Assembly (NCBI GenBank): GCA_021613535.1
Contig: CP075495.1
Span: forward strand, 16,182,001-16,246,000
Source of the DNA: Adineta vaga
Lineage: Eukaryota > Rotifera
DNA: 64,000 nucleotides
Reading direction: 5' to 3'
Made by a program: the position numbers and the translations under genes. The notes under the pieces were generated by a model, which was not told the DNA's origin, did no database searches, and saw nothing but the letters and a program-made list of their open reading frames with translations. Below are positions 45,335-56,763 of the stretch, piece by piece. Positions within the stretch are counted from its first letter, which is position 1. Every line of letters starts with the position of its first letter.

Positions 45335-47507
45335 CACTGTAAAAAAAAAGGAGTTTTGCCGAACCATAAAAGGATCTTCCCCTCGATACACGGTCCGATC
45401 CTTTTTTGGATTCGTAATACAATAGTTCCGAGTAGAACCTTTCTCGGAAAATAGCGATCAAAGGTTCAGTAGCAAAAGGTTCCGTCCGGAACCATTTAAT
45501 TAACCAATAATAAAAGGTTTCGTACGAAACCAATTAATAAATAAATCGCTGAAAGGTTCCGTTATCGCTCATAGCAACGAAACTAATCATCTAACAAAAA
45601 AAATTTTGAGAGCACATCTCTCGAACACTCCTTTCGGACTATTAATAGACGGACCGCCGGTTGATAGGTCGACGGTAGGTGGACGAGATGAATGACCCTA
45701 CCAGATGAACTAGTAAAAAACATAAAAATGAAAAATGTAGAAATATTTTCAAGGTCTCACCTGACGGACTATTGATAGATTGACGGCGGACGAGATGAAT
45801 GATCATAGCTGACGAACTATTGAAAAATATAAAAATGAAATGGAAATGAAAAATGCATGGATATTTATAAGCTCTCACCTGACGGACTATTTATAGGTCT
45901 ACGTCCGGCTCTATCAATAGTCTTATATTTGAATTGTATTGTGAGATGCTTTGAGGAATATTCAACAGTGCTTTCAACACTTTTAATAGCTCGTCTCGTG
46001 CCTGCCAGAGTGGCGTCTAGAATCAAGTATATCAGCGTGGTCATAGCTATTGGTGGCTCAGTGTAGGTTATACGGAACTATCTGCACTGTTGTGATGTAT
46101 ACCAAATTATATGTCGTTGCCCGTTAGCTTTGCCAAACTATTACCGATTAATGGCGACCGCTAGTCGTTTGAAAAAAGATTGCCCAGAGCTATACGGGAT
46201 GACACCAAACTATTGTCGGTTCAGTAGGAGAGAAACAGAACCTTCTTTATAATCGCTGGGTTGCTGATAGTTTCGTATAAAATATCCTGGACCACTGTGA
46301 AACACAGTCAAGCGTCTTTGGTTTCGTGCACAACATTCAGAACTATCAGGAGTTGGGTGCCGAACTTCTGACGAGTTGCAGGTACTCCGGAGGATTGGTA
46401 TGTGTTTTACGAAATTGTGAACCGTCTGATACGAAGCCTACCAAACCTGCAAAGGTTTGGTGGAAATATTAATTAACTCTCAAGGACATATCAATATATG
46501 ATTAGTTTTGTGTAACTAGTACTAAACCTTCAGTCTTTGCACTGAATCCTATGGGGTTGGATGGGAAATGCTCTAAACTTTCCTAAAAGTGACGAAACCA
46601 TCGATGTTCGGTATGAAACTATCGGAACCTTCATATAGTATAGAAAATATACTAAACGTATTGTTTGACTATGAAATGGTTAATAGTTCCGTGAACACGT
46701 GACAGAACTATGTATGGTTCTGTATAAATTGTGCTTTACCTTTATGTCTTTGTACGAAACTATCGCTCGTTTTGTCTTGATAAGCGAAACCTTTATGTGA
46801 ATAATTGGCTGATGAAAAGTTTCGCATGAAGCATACTGGACCTTCATAAACGTAAATAAACTGTTCCTGGTTCAGTAGATAATAGACAGAACCATCGCTA
46901 GTTTGGTCATGAATTTACTAAACTTTTGAGAAATTTCGAAGCTTTTAAAGATTCGTCCAAGTTATACGAAACTAAGAGCCGATCGGCATCGATTTTACCG
47001 AACCTTTAAATGATATACTAAACCGTGAATGGTTTCGGATAGATTCTACTGAGCTTTGAAGGATTTGCAAACTTTGCATTGGTTTCGAGTAACTGGCGCC
47101 AAACCTTTAGTACATATGCGTAACCATGTCTCGTTCAGATAAAAATATTCTGAACTTTTCGAAAAGTGCCGAACCTTCGATGGTACAGTACGAAATATAC
47201 TGAACCAGCAAGTGGGCTAAGAAACCAGGAATAGTTTCGTAGAAAATAGACTAAACCTTTCTTCAAAGTGCGAAACCGATGATAGTTCTGTGGACATGTT
47301 ACTGAACTATCAATGGTTTAACGAGCCACATAAAAAACCTTCAGATAGTTTTTTTCGAGAACCACCGAACCTTCTCGGTTCTGCTGAACTTAAAATAGTT
47401 AAGTAGATCAAGCACGAAACCTTTTCCATTTTTCTGAACTTAAAATCGATCGGTGACAGCACAGGAAACCTTTTAGGTTCGGTAAAACACCAATTTTTTT
47501 TACAGTG
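45335..47507. mobile_element. Non-autonomous TIR element filled with short self-complementary repeats
   Basis: The ends CACTGTAAAAAAAAAGGAG... and (reverse complement) CACTGTAAAAAAAATTGGTG, followed by TTTTxCCGAACC in both, form inverted repeats. TA flanks both (45333-45334 and 47508-47509). The 2.2 kb interior consists of many diverged copies of a unit mixing GGTTC/GAACC and GTTTCG/CGAAAC with GTAC or TAC cores, in both orientations. There is no ORF of note. Likely a mariner-type non-autonomous element whose interior expanded by tandem duplication. Confidence 0.65.
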
Positions 47508-47532
47508 TATAAAAACACGTATTAATGAGCAC

Positions 47533-48164
47533 TTGGTAGATCAAAGAAAATATGTACCTTTAACTGTCAAAATACCAGAAATAACATTAAATTTAGATCA
47601 ATTACAAATTACAACACATTCTACTGATAATGCTAATGTAAATGTAATACCAAACAAACCTGTGATTCAAAATGTTTCCGATCAGAGGACACTATTACAG
47701 AAGCTACCCGCTTTATCCATTAAAACCAAAAAAAAGAACAGTAAATTTGATAAAAATAAAGTACAAAAGAAGGTTAATAAAAAAAATCAAAAGTTAAAAA
47801 AATCGCAAACATCCTTCAAAAGGCTGACCTTGATGAAGTACTTGAAAATACTGTTCAACATCAACCAAATAAAAATAAATTCACCAATCAATCAGCATTA
47901 AGCAAACATTATATTTCAACTGGACATCTGTTCAAATATGATGATTTTAAAATAGTGTTATCGGAAAAACATAAATACAAGTTGTTAATAAAAGAATCTT
48001 TACTGATAAAACAGAAGAATCCAGAATTAAATAAAACTGTTCGTTCATTTCCATTATACATTTATCCCGACGGACCACCACCAAAGAACAGACCAAATAT
48101 CAACCCAGTTCCTCCAACTACAATAACTACTAACCAAATACAAAGTAACGAAGCTACTTTCTAG
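47533..48164 (+). pseudogene. Penelope-like endonuclease C-terminal fragment
   Basis: Two ORFs in different frames overlap in an A/T-rich stretch near 47800, so there is a frameshift. The upstream part is Lys-rich (KTKKKNSKFDKNKVQKK). The downstream frame reads SALSKHYISTGHLFKYDDF followed by LLIKESLLIKQKNPELNKT and FPLYIYPDGPPP. This combination (H...TGH, then ES..I....P.LN, then a P.G end) matches the C-terminal half of GIY-YIG endonucleases of endonuclease-bearing Penelope-like elements. The GIY-YIG start and the RT are missing. It lies directly right of the TIR element, which may have inserted into it. It is a different lineage from the endonuclease-less Athena at 18-20 kb. Confidence 0.45.
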
Positions 48165-50546
48165 ATTAGATGATGTACACTAGTTCTGTTTTAGATCACC
48201 CACCAACTATCAACCTATACCCTATCAACTCATAACCTATCCATATTATCATCCAAAACAGCCTGCAAAGTAAAGATCCATCCCTTCATTTCATATCCTA
48301 CAGAAACTACTATTAGAGATAAACCCCAGCAAATATAACCCACAATCTACATATCACCACAAAACAACAACTTTGCGTACTCCAACTATACTTATCCAAT
48401 ACTTCACATACCACATTCCATTATCAACTAAAAACAACAAAATCCTTCGCATTAAATCCACAATAGCAAATAAACCACTCAACATTCAAACATTCAGTTA
48501 GCTCCTCTCAATCAACCCTAATTATTCTATCAATCATTTAATACATTAAACTATGTTTTCCTCATTATATTCTTACTCACTTCTATTACATTATTATTTC
48601 ATTATTAAACTCTGTCCATTCTTCATTAGCTTATATAGTCATTATCATTAACATATTAACATATTTGGTTGAAAATGATCGAAAGAAGATCGAAAATTTT
48701 CGAAAGCAAATAAAATTTTGTTTTGAATTCATTATCTACTATTTCTTCATTATTATCATTATATATTATAAATTGTTAAAAAATTTCTCATGTTCATCTA
48801 TTTATCATGACATAAATGATCCTAATGTTCATATATAAATGAATCGTGAATATGGTAAAAATTGAATATCTCCTTCTAGAGTCGCCAAGGGCAGCTAATA
48901 TTTTAACCTTATTATATTGGCGGTGAGAGCTTTCTTTTGATGTAAGAATATCTAGTCTTTTCGCCCAACAATACACACACTTCCATTGTCAGAAATAATT
49001 GCATGGATAAAAAGTTATAAAATCCATTTTTTGACAAAATCTGAGGGATACCAGGGGTATTTTGTTCGATGTTCAAACCGGCAAAAACCGTCGCAGACCG
49101 ACCGCTTGAATCATTCCAGCTGGTCCGTTCCGGCACCGATTACAACTCTGAGCAAAGAACTCATTCGATGTAAGCCATCCAACAAACCTAATGGCATTAT
49201 CAACTAAGACAAAAAACTACTCGACCAAGTCTAACAACCATTTTTCTTTCACATTTCGATGATATCTATATAACACTTAGACTACTTTCACTAGACTAAA
49301 CAAAATTTCTTCTAACATATTTCTTCTTTTCATTGAATATATTCAACATCTAGTGCCCTCTTTCTACTACTCTATACATTATCATCAAATACATAGTCAC
49401 TTTTTCTTTCTTCATCTAAGATCATATATCGATTTACCTCATTCAAACACCACCATCAAGCAACATCATTATATTCTTTTTTGTGTGATATCTATTGTTC
49501 TTTACTTACTATTAAGTTAGTTTGTAAAGATCTGTATGTATTATTATAATTCGTTTATGATTTTCGTAATCATTTAAAACAATTATAGCAGAGTCGAAGC
49601 CAACTGAGGATGACATTTCTTTACAATGGGGAAATCGTGAAATTCGTAACGATCTTGGCATCCGTGACTCGCACCCTCACCCTCACAATAACATGGGTAA
49701 GTGTGTGCGGAGGGTGTCGATGTGACTTCCTTAGTATGGGTCGTCTCAGGTGTGAGTGCAGGTGTCGGCGGTTTATTGTGCACTCATGCTCATAACCGTT
49801 TAAGACCGTTGGAGACGCTGTTTCCGACGGCTGGAATAATTGTCCTGCGAACAGTGATCATTTTGTTTTGGAAAGCTATGAGTTAAGCAAAAGGAATTTA
49901 GCCGCATCTTTGCAGGAAGTCGCCAGGTCAATTCTTTTTACCATTCACACACACAAAAATACTTCTGCCTTCCACAGTCGAGGGTTAAGTGAGCCGAAAC
50001 AGCGAACTTTAATTGTTTGTGTTAACAATGACGAGATTGGTGAGAGAGAACTACCATATTAAAGTAAAGAGAATTATATCAAAATAAATATAGAGATAAA
50101 AGCTCTAGCAAATTGCTGAATAAATACACAGGTAAAAAAAAGATGAAGACAGAAAGAAAATGAAGATAAATATAATGTCTTTTCAGTATATTAAATAGAG
50201 TATCTGTATGTTGCAAATTGTTTTATTAAATAGAATGATATGGTAATAAAAAGATAGATGAAAATTTGTTAACCTAAGAGATAATAGAATGATTAGAAAA
50301 AGAACAGTATAAGCAATAAGTTACATGATGTTTGCATTACATTTGCTCGACAATACAGATAAAATAATCATAAGATAGATAAAAGAGAAAGAGAAGATTA
50401 GAAAATTATATATAGTGCAATTAAAAACGAAATTGTAAGAAAAGATTTTATAAGGTAAGAGTAAAATAAAAAAACATGTTTTATGTTTTTTATATTAAAT
50501 TTTTACATATATTTGATTAATCTATTTCTGTTTTAGATATATCGCT
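48165..50546. other. Intergenic stretch with C-rich simple sequence and no clear gene
   Basis: 48180-48560 is pyrimidine/A-rich with many CCA and ACC runs. 49670-49780 contains short telomere-like pieces (CACCCTCACCCTCAC and GGGTAAGTGTGTGCGGAGGG). ORFs of 60-75 codons at 48912-49207 and 49583-50062 overlap on both strands and lack motifs. The last 100 bp hold the putative 5' UTR intron of the next gene. Confidence 0.35.
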
Positions 50547-53500
50547 ATGACATCGATTGATAAAACGAAATATAGTGAAGTAACTACAAATGATGAACGA
50601 GCAGATTTCATTTCGACAGTAACTCAAAAAGAACATCGATTAAAGAAACAGTGAATATTTTAGATACATACATTACAAATAAAGTTAAGTATATCTTTGT
50701 ATTGTCTTTAGATCATTATGGTCAATCACTTTCCCAGAAAACCGAATGAAAATCATTTGCACATTTCTGATGCTTATTTTTATTGTGATTAGTGTGATAC
50801 TATTCTTTAATTCGTCTCAATCATCATTATCTAAAAATATTTCTGCAGAAAATGATCAAAGTAATGAATATTTCAAAGTTATGATTTATCACTCTGTAAT
50901 CTACAAGTAACGCTCGCCGTGTCGACTCACTCAGCTCTCGAATGTGGAGGACACTTATTTTTTGCGTGTGTCAAAAGTAAGACAGGTGGCTTAGCAGGTT
51001 TATATACGAGGAAACGGCTCAAATGTTTCTCCTCAATTATTTCTTAATTTCCTAGAACAGAAAACTGAATTTTTCCTTAAAAGTCATTTCCATCAAAACC
51101 TAACTATACAACTCCACCCATACCGCCACCCAGAGTTTCACATACCAGCTAGGCCCATATTCCCGTCCATAGTCTGACCCAAAATCCACCCATGATTTCA
51201 CTCATCACGCAGGTGCATACCCTCACCCACCATCCCCAACCCATAGTCTCACTCACCATCCACGTCCATATCCGCATCCATGGTTTCACCCAACATATAG
51301 GCCATACTCACTGAAACTAATTTCAAACCAGCCTTCACCCAAATGTTTTTTTGACCTTTGACCTTGACACAAATTTACAAACAAACGAACTATTTTTTCA
51401 TATGAGCCTCCTTACAGTCGAGGAAACAATAGTACCCAAAAGGATATCATACCATAAAAGGATATATTCTGTCCTTATTTATTACTTTCTCCTTGTTTGA
51501 TAATTTGTCCTTATTTCGCATGCTATTCTTTTTATCTTTTGTTCGACTCTTTTTCGGAGGCGTATACAAATACCTCTATTTTATAAGACCAATACGAGAT
51601 GCAATAAGAAGAAAGGCACGACGACGCAATACAATAAGCACTAGAGCCACTTCAATCTAACAGCGTCGCAAGCAACCCACACCCTCGCTGTTCTATCCAG
51701 AGATGGGCAACTTCGCGAGTAAACAACTCCAACTTCATTTCAACTCCGATTTATAAAATCCAAATGGAATGAACATTAAACTTAAAAAGAATGCTTTTAA
51801 CATTAATTTAGATTTACTACGAACATCAATAATAATCATTTGTCATTTACAGAAGTTTTATATCTTTGCAAAATTTCCATAGATGTAATAGATTTGAGTC
51901 AATCGATCACGATTACATTTGATAAATGTTAGTTTAGCTAATGTATCTCTTGATATCTCTATTTTTCTCTTTCGTTGCATTTAGCTAAGATCCCCTATAT
52001 AGTTTTTTTTGTCGTTCTTTTATTAGTCATAACATCAGTTATAGTTCAACTGACGTTGGAAAATAGTGCCAACTCCAACTCCGCTCAGAAGCATTCGAAC
52101 GCCACTCGAACTCAATACCCCATTAAAAACAAATCTATACCATCTCAACACCCACTCCAGGAAAAATCATTAACTCAGGAACTGAAGTTGCCCATCAATG
52201 ATTCCATCCACCATAACTTCTGTCTGCCGCCATCCAAACACACACCCACTAAAAACATCAACCCATCATACAAGCAATACTTCGCCACCTGAGCCCACAT
52301 CTTCACCGTCACCCTCACCCGCCAACCAAACCTACGATTAAAATTTCCACCAAGCTCCACACACTCATCTATGTTCTCACCCTCACCCTCACCCATATCC
52401 ATACACCCCACTCGACGTTGCCCCATTCTACTATCAATTTTCGATGTTAGGGACTATTTTAGAAAAAATGTTTTTTTTGACCTTTGACCCTAACACAAAT
52501 TTACAAACAGACAAACAGACAAACTTCTTTTTTTTTCGTATGACCCTCCTTACAGTCGAGGGAATAAATAATGAATAACTTTTTATAGCAGATACAATTC
52601 TTCAACTACGATCCCATAAAAAACGTGAAGTAATTGATTTTATATCTATTTATAATTCATTTATTTATTTCCATTTATTTATTTGATAGAGACGTCGATT
52701 ACCAGATACTCTTGGCCATATGAATATTTATATAGACAGATATAATCGAGACAAATATTATCCACATCGTTTTCCAGTTGCTCGATATGATCGACGTCGC
52801 ATGCGTTCGTTTTATTTTGTTTGTTGTCTTTATTGGACAAGTTTCATTTTTATTTCTATTTTCTAGCATTACGTGGTCCATTTCTCAGTTTTATGCCACG
52901 GGTTCCTATATTTGCTGATCGATTAACTAAACAAACAATTATATTTTCATCATCAGGCGGTATTAAATGTTTTTAATGAATTGTAGTAATAATTTTGTTA
53001 TTTTATTTTTAGTTTATATTCTGCCACCGTTGATCAATATCTACGGTCAATTATTTTCAGTAGCTCAACTTATTGCTTCAGGTTCTGCAAGTTTAGTAAG
53101 TAGTGGATCAGCATTGAATGGAAACATTGATATGCTTCATTATTTTCAACCACAGCCTTGTAAGCTTTTATTATCTTTATTTATGATTATTGTAAGATAT
53201 TTTGTTACTGTATCAATTAGTACTTGGTCCAGGTATTCCTGTGATCAATCCTTTAATAGGTGGTTTTACTGGTGGTATGTATGGTAATTTTGGTTCATTT
53301 CGAAAAACTCGAGATTATGAATCACCATCAAATATTGATTATTCATATGAAAGAGATGATGATGATGATAGTTATGAGGAAGAAGAAAGAAAACCAAACC
53401 GTTATCGACGTCCATACAATTCATATAGAAATACCAGAAAACCATATAAGACAACCAGATATTCAAGTACAATATCGAGTGAGTCAAAAGTTGCCTAACA

Positions 53501-56168
53501 GTTTGTTTTGGATACCATATATGTCAGGTTCAGAGAACCGTCATGTCTACACCTTCTTTTTTCAGCAGTATCTTCAAATGAACTAAAAATTTGGATTTAC
53601 TATTGATTTTACTTATGAATTTTCAGATGTATACACCAAATCACAGACAAATTTTTTACATGATACCACGAACGTTCTTTGAAGAACTGTTCAAGATGAC
53701 TATGAGTAAATAAGAGTCATGCTTACATGTACCCTTAAAACTATACTCGCATACACTAATAGAAAGCAGAAAAGTGTTGTATTTGAATAATATTTTGTAA
53801 TATTAGGATCTTTAACATTGTCTATATTTCTATTTTGATTCTCTATTATTCTGTTTCAGCATTGGGTCCAACAGTTACTGTCTTAGTGAAGAATAACGAT
53901 ACAATTGACATAGTTAACAGTTACACGTGTTTGGTGTCTGTACTGAATTTAAGAGCTACAGATAATTCTACAGTGACCAATGCTTGCGCACTTCATCAAC
54001 TGAATATTGAAGCCAATGAAAATGCAAACGTCACTTCAACACCATTATCATGTCCAAAAACTATCAAAGTTCATGCTACAGATGCAGCTCATGTCAATGA
54101 TATATGTGCAATAGATTTTATGAAGATAGAAAGCGAGGATAAATCTATCGTCACTATTGACTCAACATCAACATGTCCTAAAATGACTGTTGTTATAGCT
54201 ATGGACACATCTGAAGTTCAAAATATCTGTGCTATCAATCAAATGAATATAGTGGTATTTCTGGCTAATAATATTACATTTAACTCAGATTTGTCATGTG
54301 CAAAAGTTAGTACTTTTGATATGTCATTTGTTGGTTTCGTTTCCGATCTTTGTCCAAGTGAAGAAATGAATATAGCAGTTGCTTATACACCCACTGTTTC
54401 TATTAATTCATCACTTGCATGCTCAAAAACGGTTCAGCTTGATGCTCATGACACGGGTGCAATTTCCAATCTCTGTGCCAGTGAAGTAATAAATATAACA
54501 GTTATTCGTATAGGTCCTCTTACTATTAATTCAGCAACTGCATGTCCGAAAAAGGTTCTTCTTGATGCTAAGGACATGAACGGAGTTTTCAATCTTTCTG
54601 CAAGTGAAAAAATGAATATAAAAGTTATCAATACAGGTCCTCTTACTATTAATTCAGCAACTGCATGTCCGAAAAAGGTTCTTCTTAATGCTAAGGACGT
54701 GAACGAAGTTTTCAATCTTTGTGCAAGTGAAAAAATGAATATAACAATCAAGCAAATGAGATTTCTTATTATTAATTCAGCAACTGCATGTCCAGAAAAG
54801 GTTTTTCTTGATGTTGAAAACGTAGGTGAAATTTCCAATCTTTGTGCAAGTGAAGAAATGAATTTAAAAGTCACGAGGATAGGGCCTACTTCTATTGATT
54901 CAGCAGCTGCATGCCCAAAACAAGTTATTCTCGATGCTCTAATGATCGGTACAATTTCCAATCTTTGTGCAAGTGAAGAAATGAACATAACAATTGCTAA
55001 TATATGTCCTCTTACTATTGATTCATCAACTGCATGTCCGAAAAAGGTTCTTCTCGATGCTAAGCACATGAACGGAGTTTTCAATCTTTGTGCAAGTGAA
55101 AAAATGAACATAACAGTTGCTAATATAGGTCCTCTTACTATTGATTCATCAACTGTATGCCCAAAAAGAGTCGTTCTCGGTGCTAAAAAAATAGGTGCAG
55201 TTAGCAATTTATGTGCAAGTGAAGAAATGAATATAACAGTTATCGAAATAGATTCTATTTCTATTAATTCAGTAACTGCATGCCCAAAAAGAGTCGTTCT
55301 CGATGCTCGATACATGGGTGCAGTTAGCAATTTATGTGCAAGTGAAGAAATGAATATAACAGTTACTTATATGGAACCTCTTATTATTGATTCATCAACT
55401 GCATGCCCAAAAAGAGTCGTTCTCGATGCTCGATACATGAGTGCAGTTAGCAATTTATGTGCAAGTGAAGAAATGAATATAACAGTTACTTATATGAAAC
55501 CTCTTATTATTGATTCATCAACTGCATGCCCAAAAACGGTTCTTCTTCATGGTAACATCACAGATGGAATTTACAATCTCTGTGCAAGTGAAAAAATGAA
55601 TATAACAACCGCTAATATAGATACTGTCTCTATCGATTCATCAAGTGTATGTCCAAAAACAGTTGTTCTTAATGCTATTCAAACGACGAATATTTCGGAT
55701 ATTTGTGCGAGTAAAATACTAAATATGATCTTACAAGATACTATGGTTGCTTTGAACTCATCGTGGCAATGCCCAGCATTAACTGTTCTTAATATTACAC
55801 AGAATAGTTCTGTCGTGAATATTTGTGCAGAAGAGTCATTGAAAATTGAAGGCTCTGATTCAACTGTTAATGTTAGTACATCTAGCTGTCCTACATTTGC
55901 CGCTGTCACAGGTACAGATAGATTGACTGTTCATGATCTTTGTTCATTGAATGAAATCCATATTGATGTTACAAATTCTACAATATATATGGAAAGAACA
56001 ACATGTCCAACTATTGCAAATGTCATAGCAACTGAATCAGCATTAGTATATGTTTGTGCTACGGTGGCAATCAATGCAATTGTATCGGAAGATGCAACAG
56101 TATACTATCAAGGGCCATTGAATCATACAGACACAAGTAGTGGTGGTGTATTATTAACATGGCCATAA
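50547..56168 (+). CDS. Type II membrane protein with Cys-containing ~40-residue repeat ectodomain
   Basis: Eight exons (50547-50650, 50712-50860, 52589-52629, 52690-52804, 52867-52959, 53013-53159, 53221-53478, 53860-56168) keep one frame of 1,071 residues. The first seven match the protease gene exon by exon and phase by phase: cytoplasmic start, transmembrane helix (about residues 49-70), RGPFLSFMPR, GPGIPVINPLIGGFTGG and an acidic linker. The last exon instead encodes a tandem array with period about 40, consensus SNLCASEEMNITV ... IDSSTACPKKVVLDA, about ten close and several diverged units, each with two Cys and a frequent NIT glycosylation site. A repetitive beta-structure at the cell surface is likely. 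The function is unknown. Intron 2 is 1.7 kb and holds repeat insertions. Confidence 0.75.
51085..52562. repeat. Repeat insertions in intron 2 of the repeat-ectodomain gene
   Basis: Two direct copies of a block reading TTTTTGACCTTTGACC, then ACACAAATTTACAAACA, then CCTCCTTACAGTCGAGG lie at 51346-51423 and 52470-52561. Each is preceded by C-rich CACCCAYA-type sequence. Between them is a hydrophobic ORF with an acceptor-like start (KIPYIVFFVVLLLVITSVIV, about 51984) that resembles a transmembrane exon but does not join in phase. GATGGGCAACTTC at 51709 and its complement near 52186 may be hAT-type ends. These look like nested or duplicated non-autonomous repeats. Confidence 0.4.
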
Positions 56169-56763
56169 AGCTTATTCAGAAACTACTCTGTACAGACATC
56201 TATAAACAATCCAAAAATCAATATCTTTACATGATGTAATATAACAACTAAGCCCTGAATATGTCAAAATAATTGTAATACATTTTATCTCTCTGACATT
56301 TCAATATCTACGTAGATCCATAGTGTAATTTTAGACCTTTTTTTTTAAAAAGATGCGTGATCTTATTCGAAAGCAAAATAGACGCAATTTTTTATTATTC
56401 AGATCGCGTTAGTGGTGAAATACGCTTATGACTCACCAATTCAAGTCGGATTCCACATTTGACAACATTTTCTTACTGAAATATGTTCACCATAAAAGCA
56501 TTACAATTATTTTGACATATTCGATACTCTTTTCTAGCTGCTATTATCTATTTGATTCGTTTTTTATAGCTTATTTGTAATTTAATACATATACAATATG
56601 TTATGTTGTTTCTTCTCATATATTAACTCGGAAAACTATATTGAGATAGTTGAGGGTTTCACTTTTACTTATACCTTATGCCTTTCATTTATTAAGCTTC
56701 AGTTTGCTAATTGTTAAAAATAGAATTTTTATCAATTGAAGATCATATTCTAAAAATTCAATT
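56169..56763. other. AT-rich spacer
   Basis: Between the repeat-ectodomain gene and the glycosyltransferase. Nothing recognisable beyond AT-rich sequence. Confidence 0.3.

Noticed and set aside
49583-50062. Cluster of 60-66 codon ORFs on both strands
   Set aside because: They overlap each other, contain telomere-like simple sequence and have no recognisable domain or splice partner.
51709-52198. Complete hAT MITE bounded by GATGGGCAACTTC and 8 bp duplications
   Set aside because: The inverted segments match for only about 13 bp and the outermost bases do not align, so the boundaries are not convincing. Noted only as part of the intron repeats.
54446-55330. 294-codon open frame antisense to the Cys-repeat array
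   Set aside because: It is a shadow of the tandem repeats: because the repeat unit is a multiple of three, an antisense frame without stops is propagated through every copy. The sense strand has splice-linked exons and coherent motifs.
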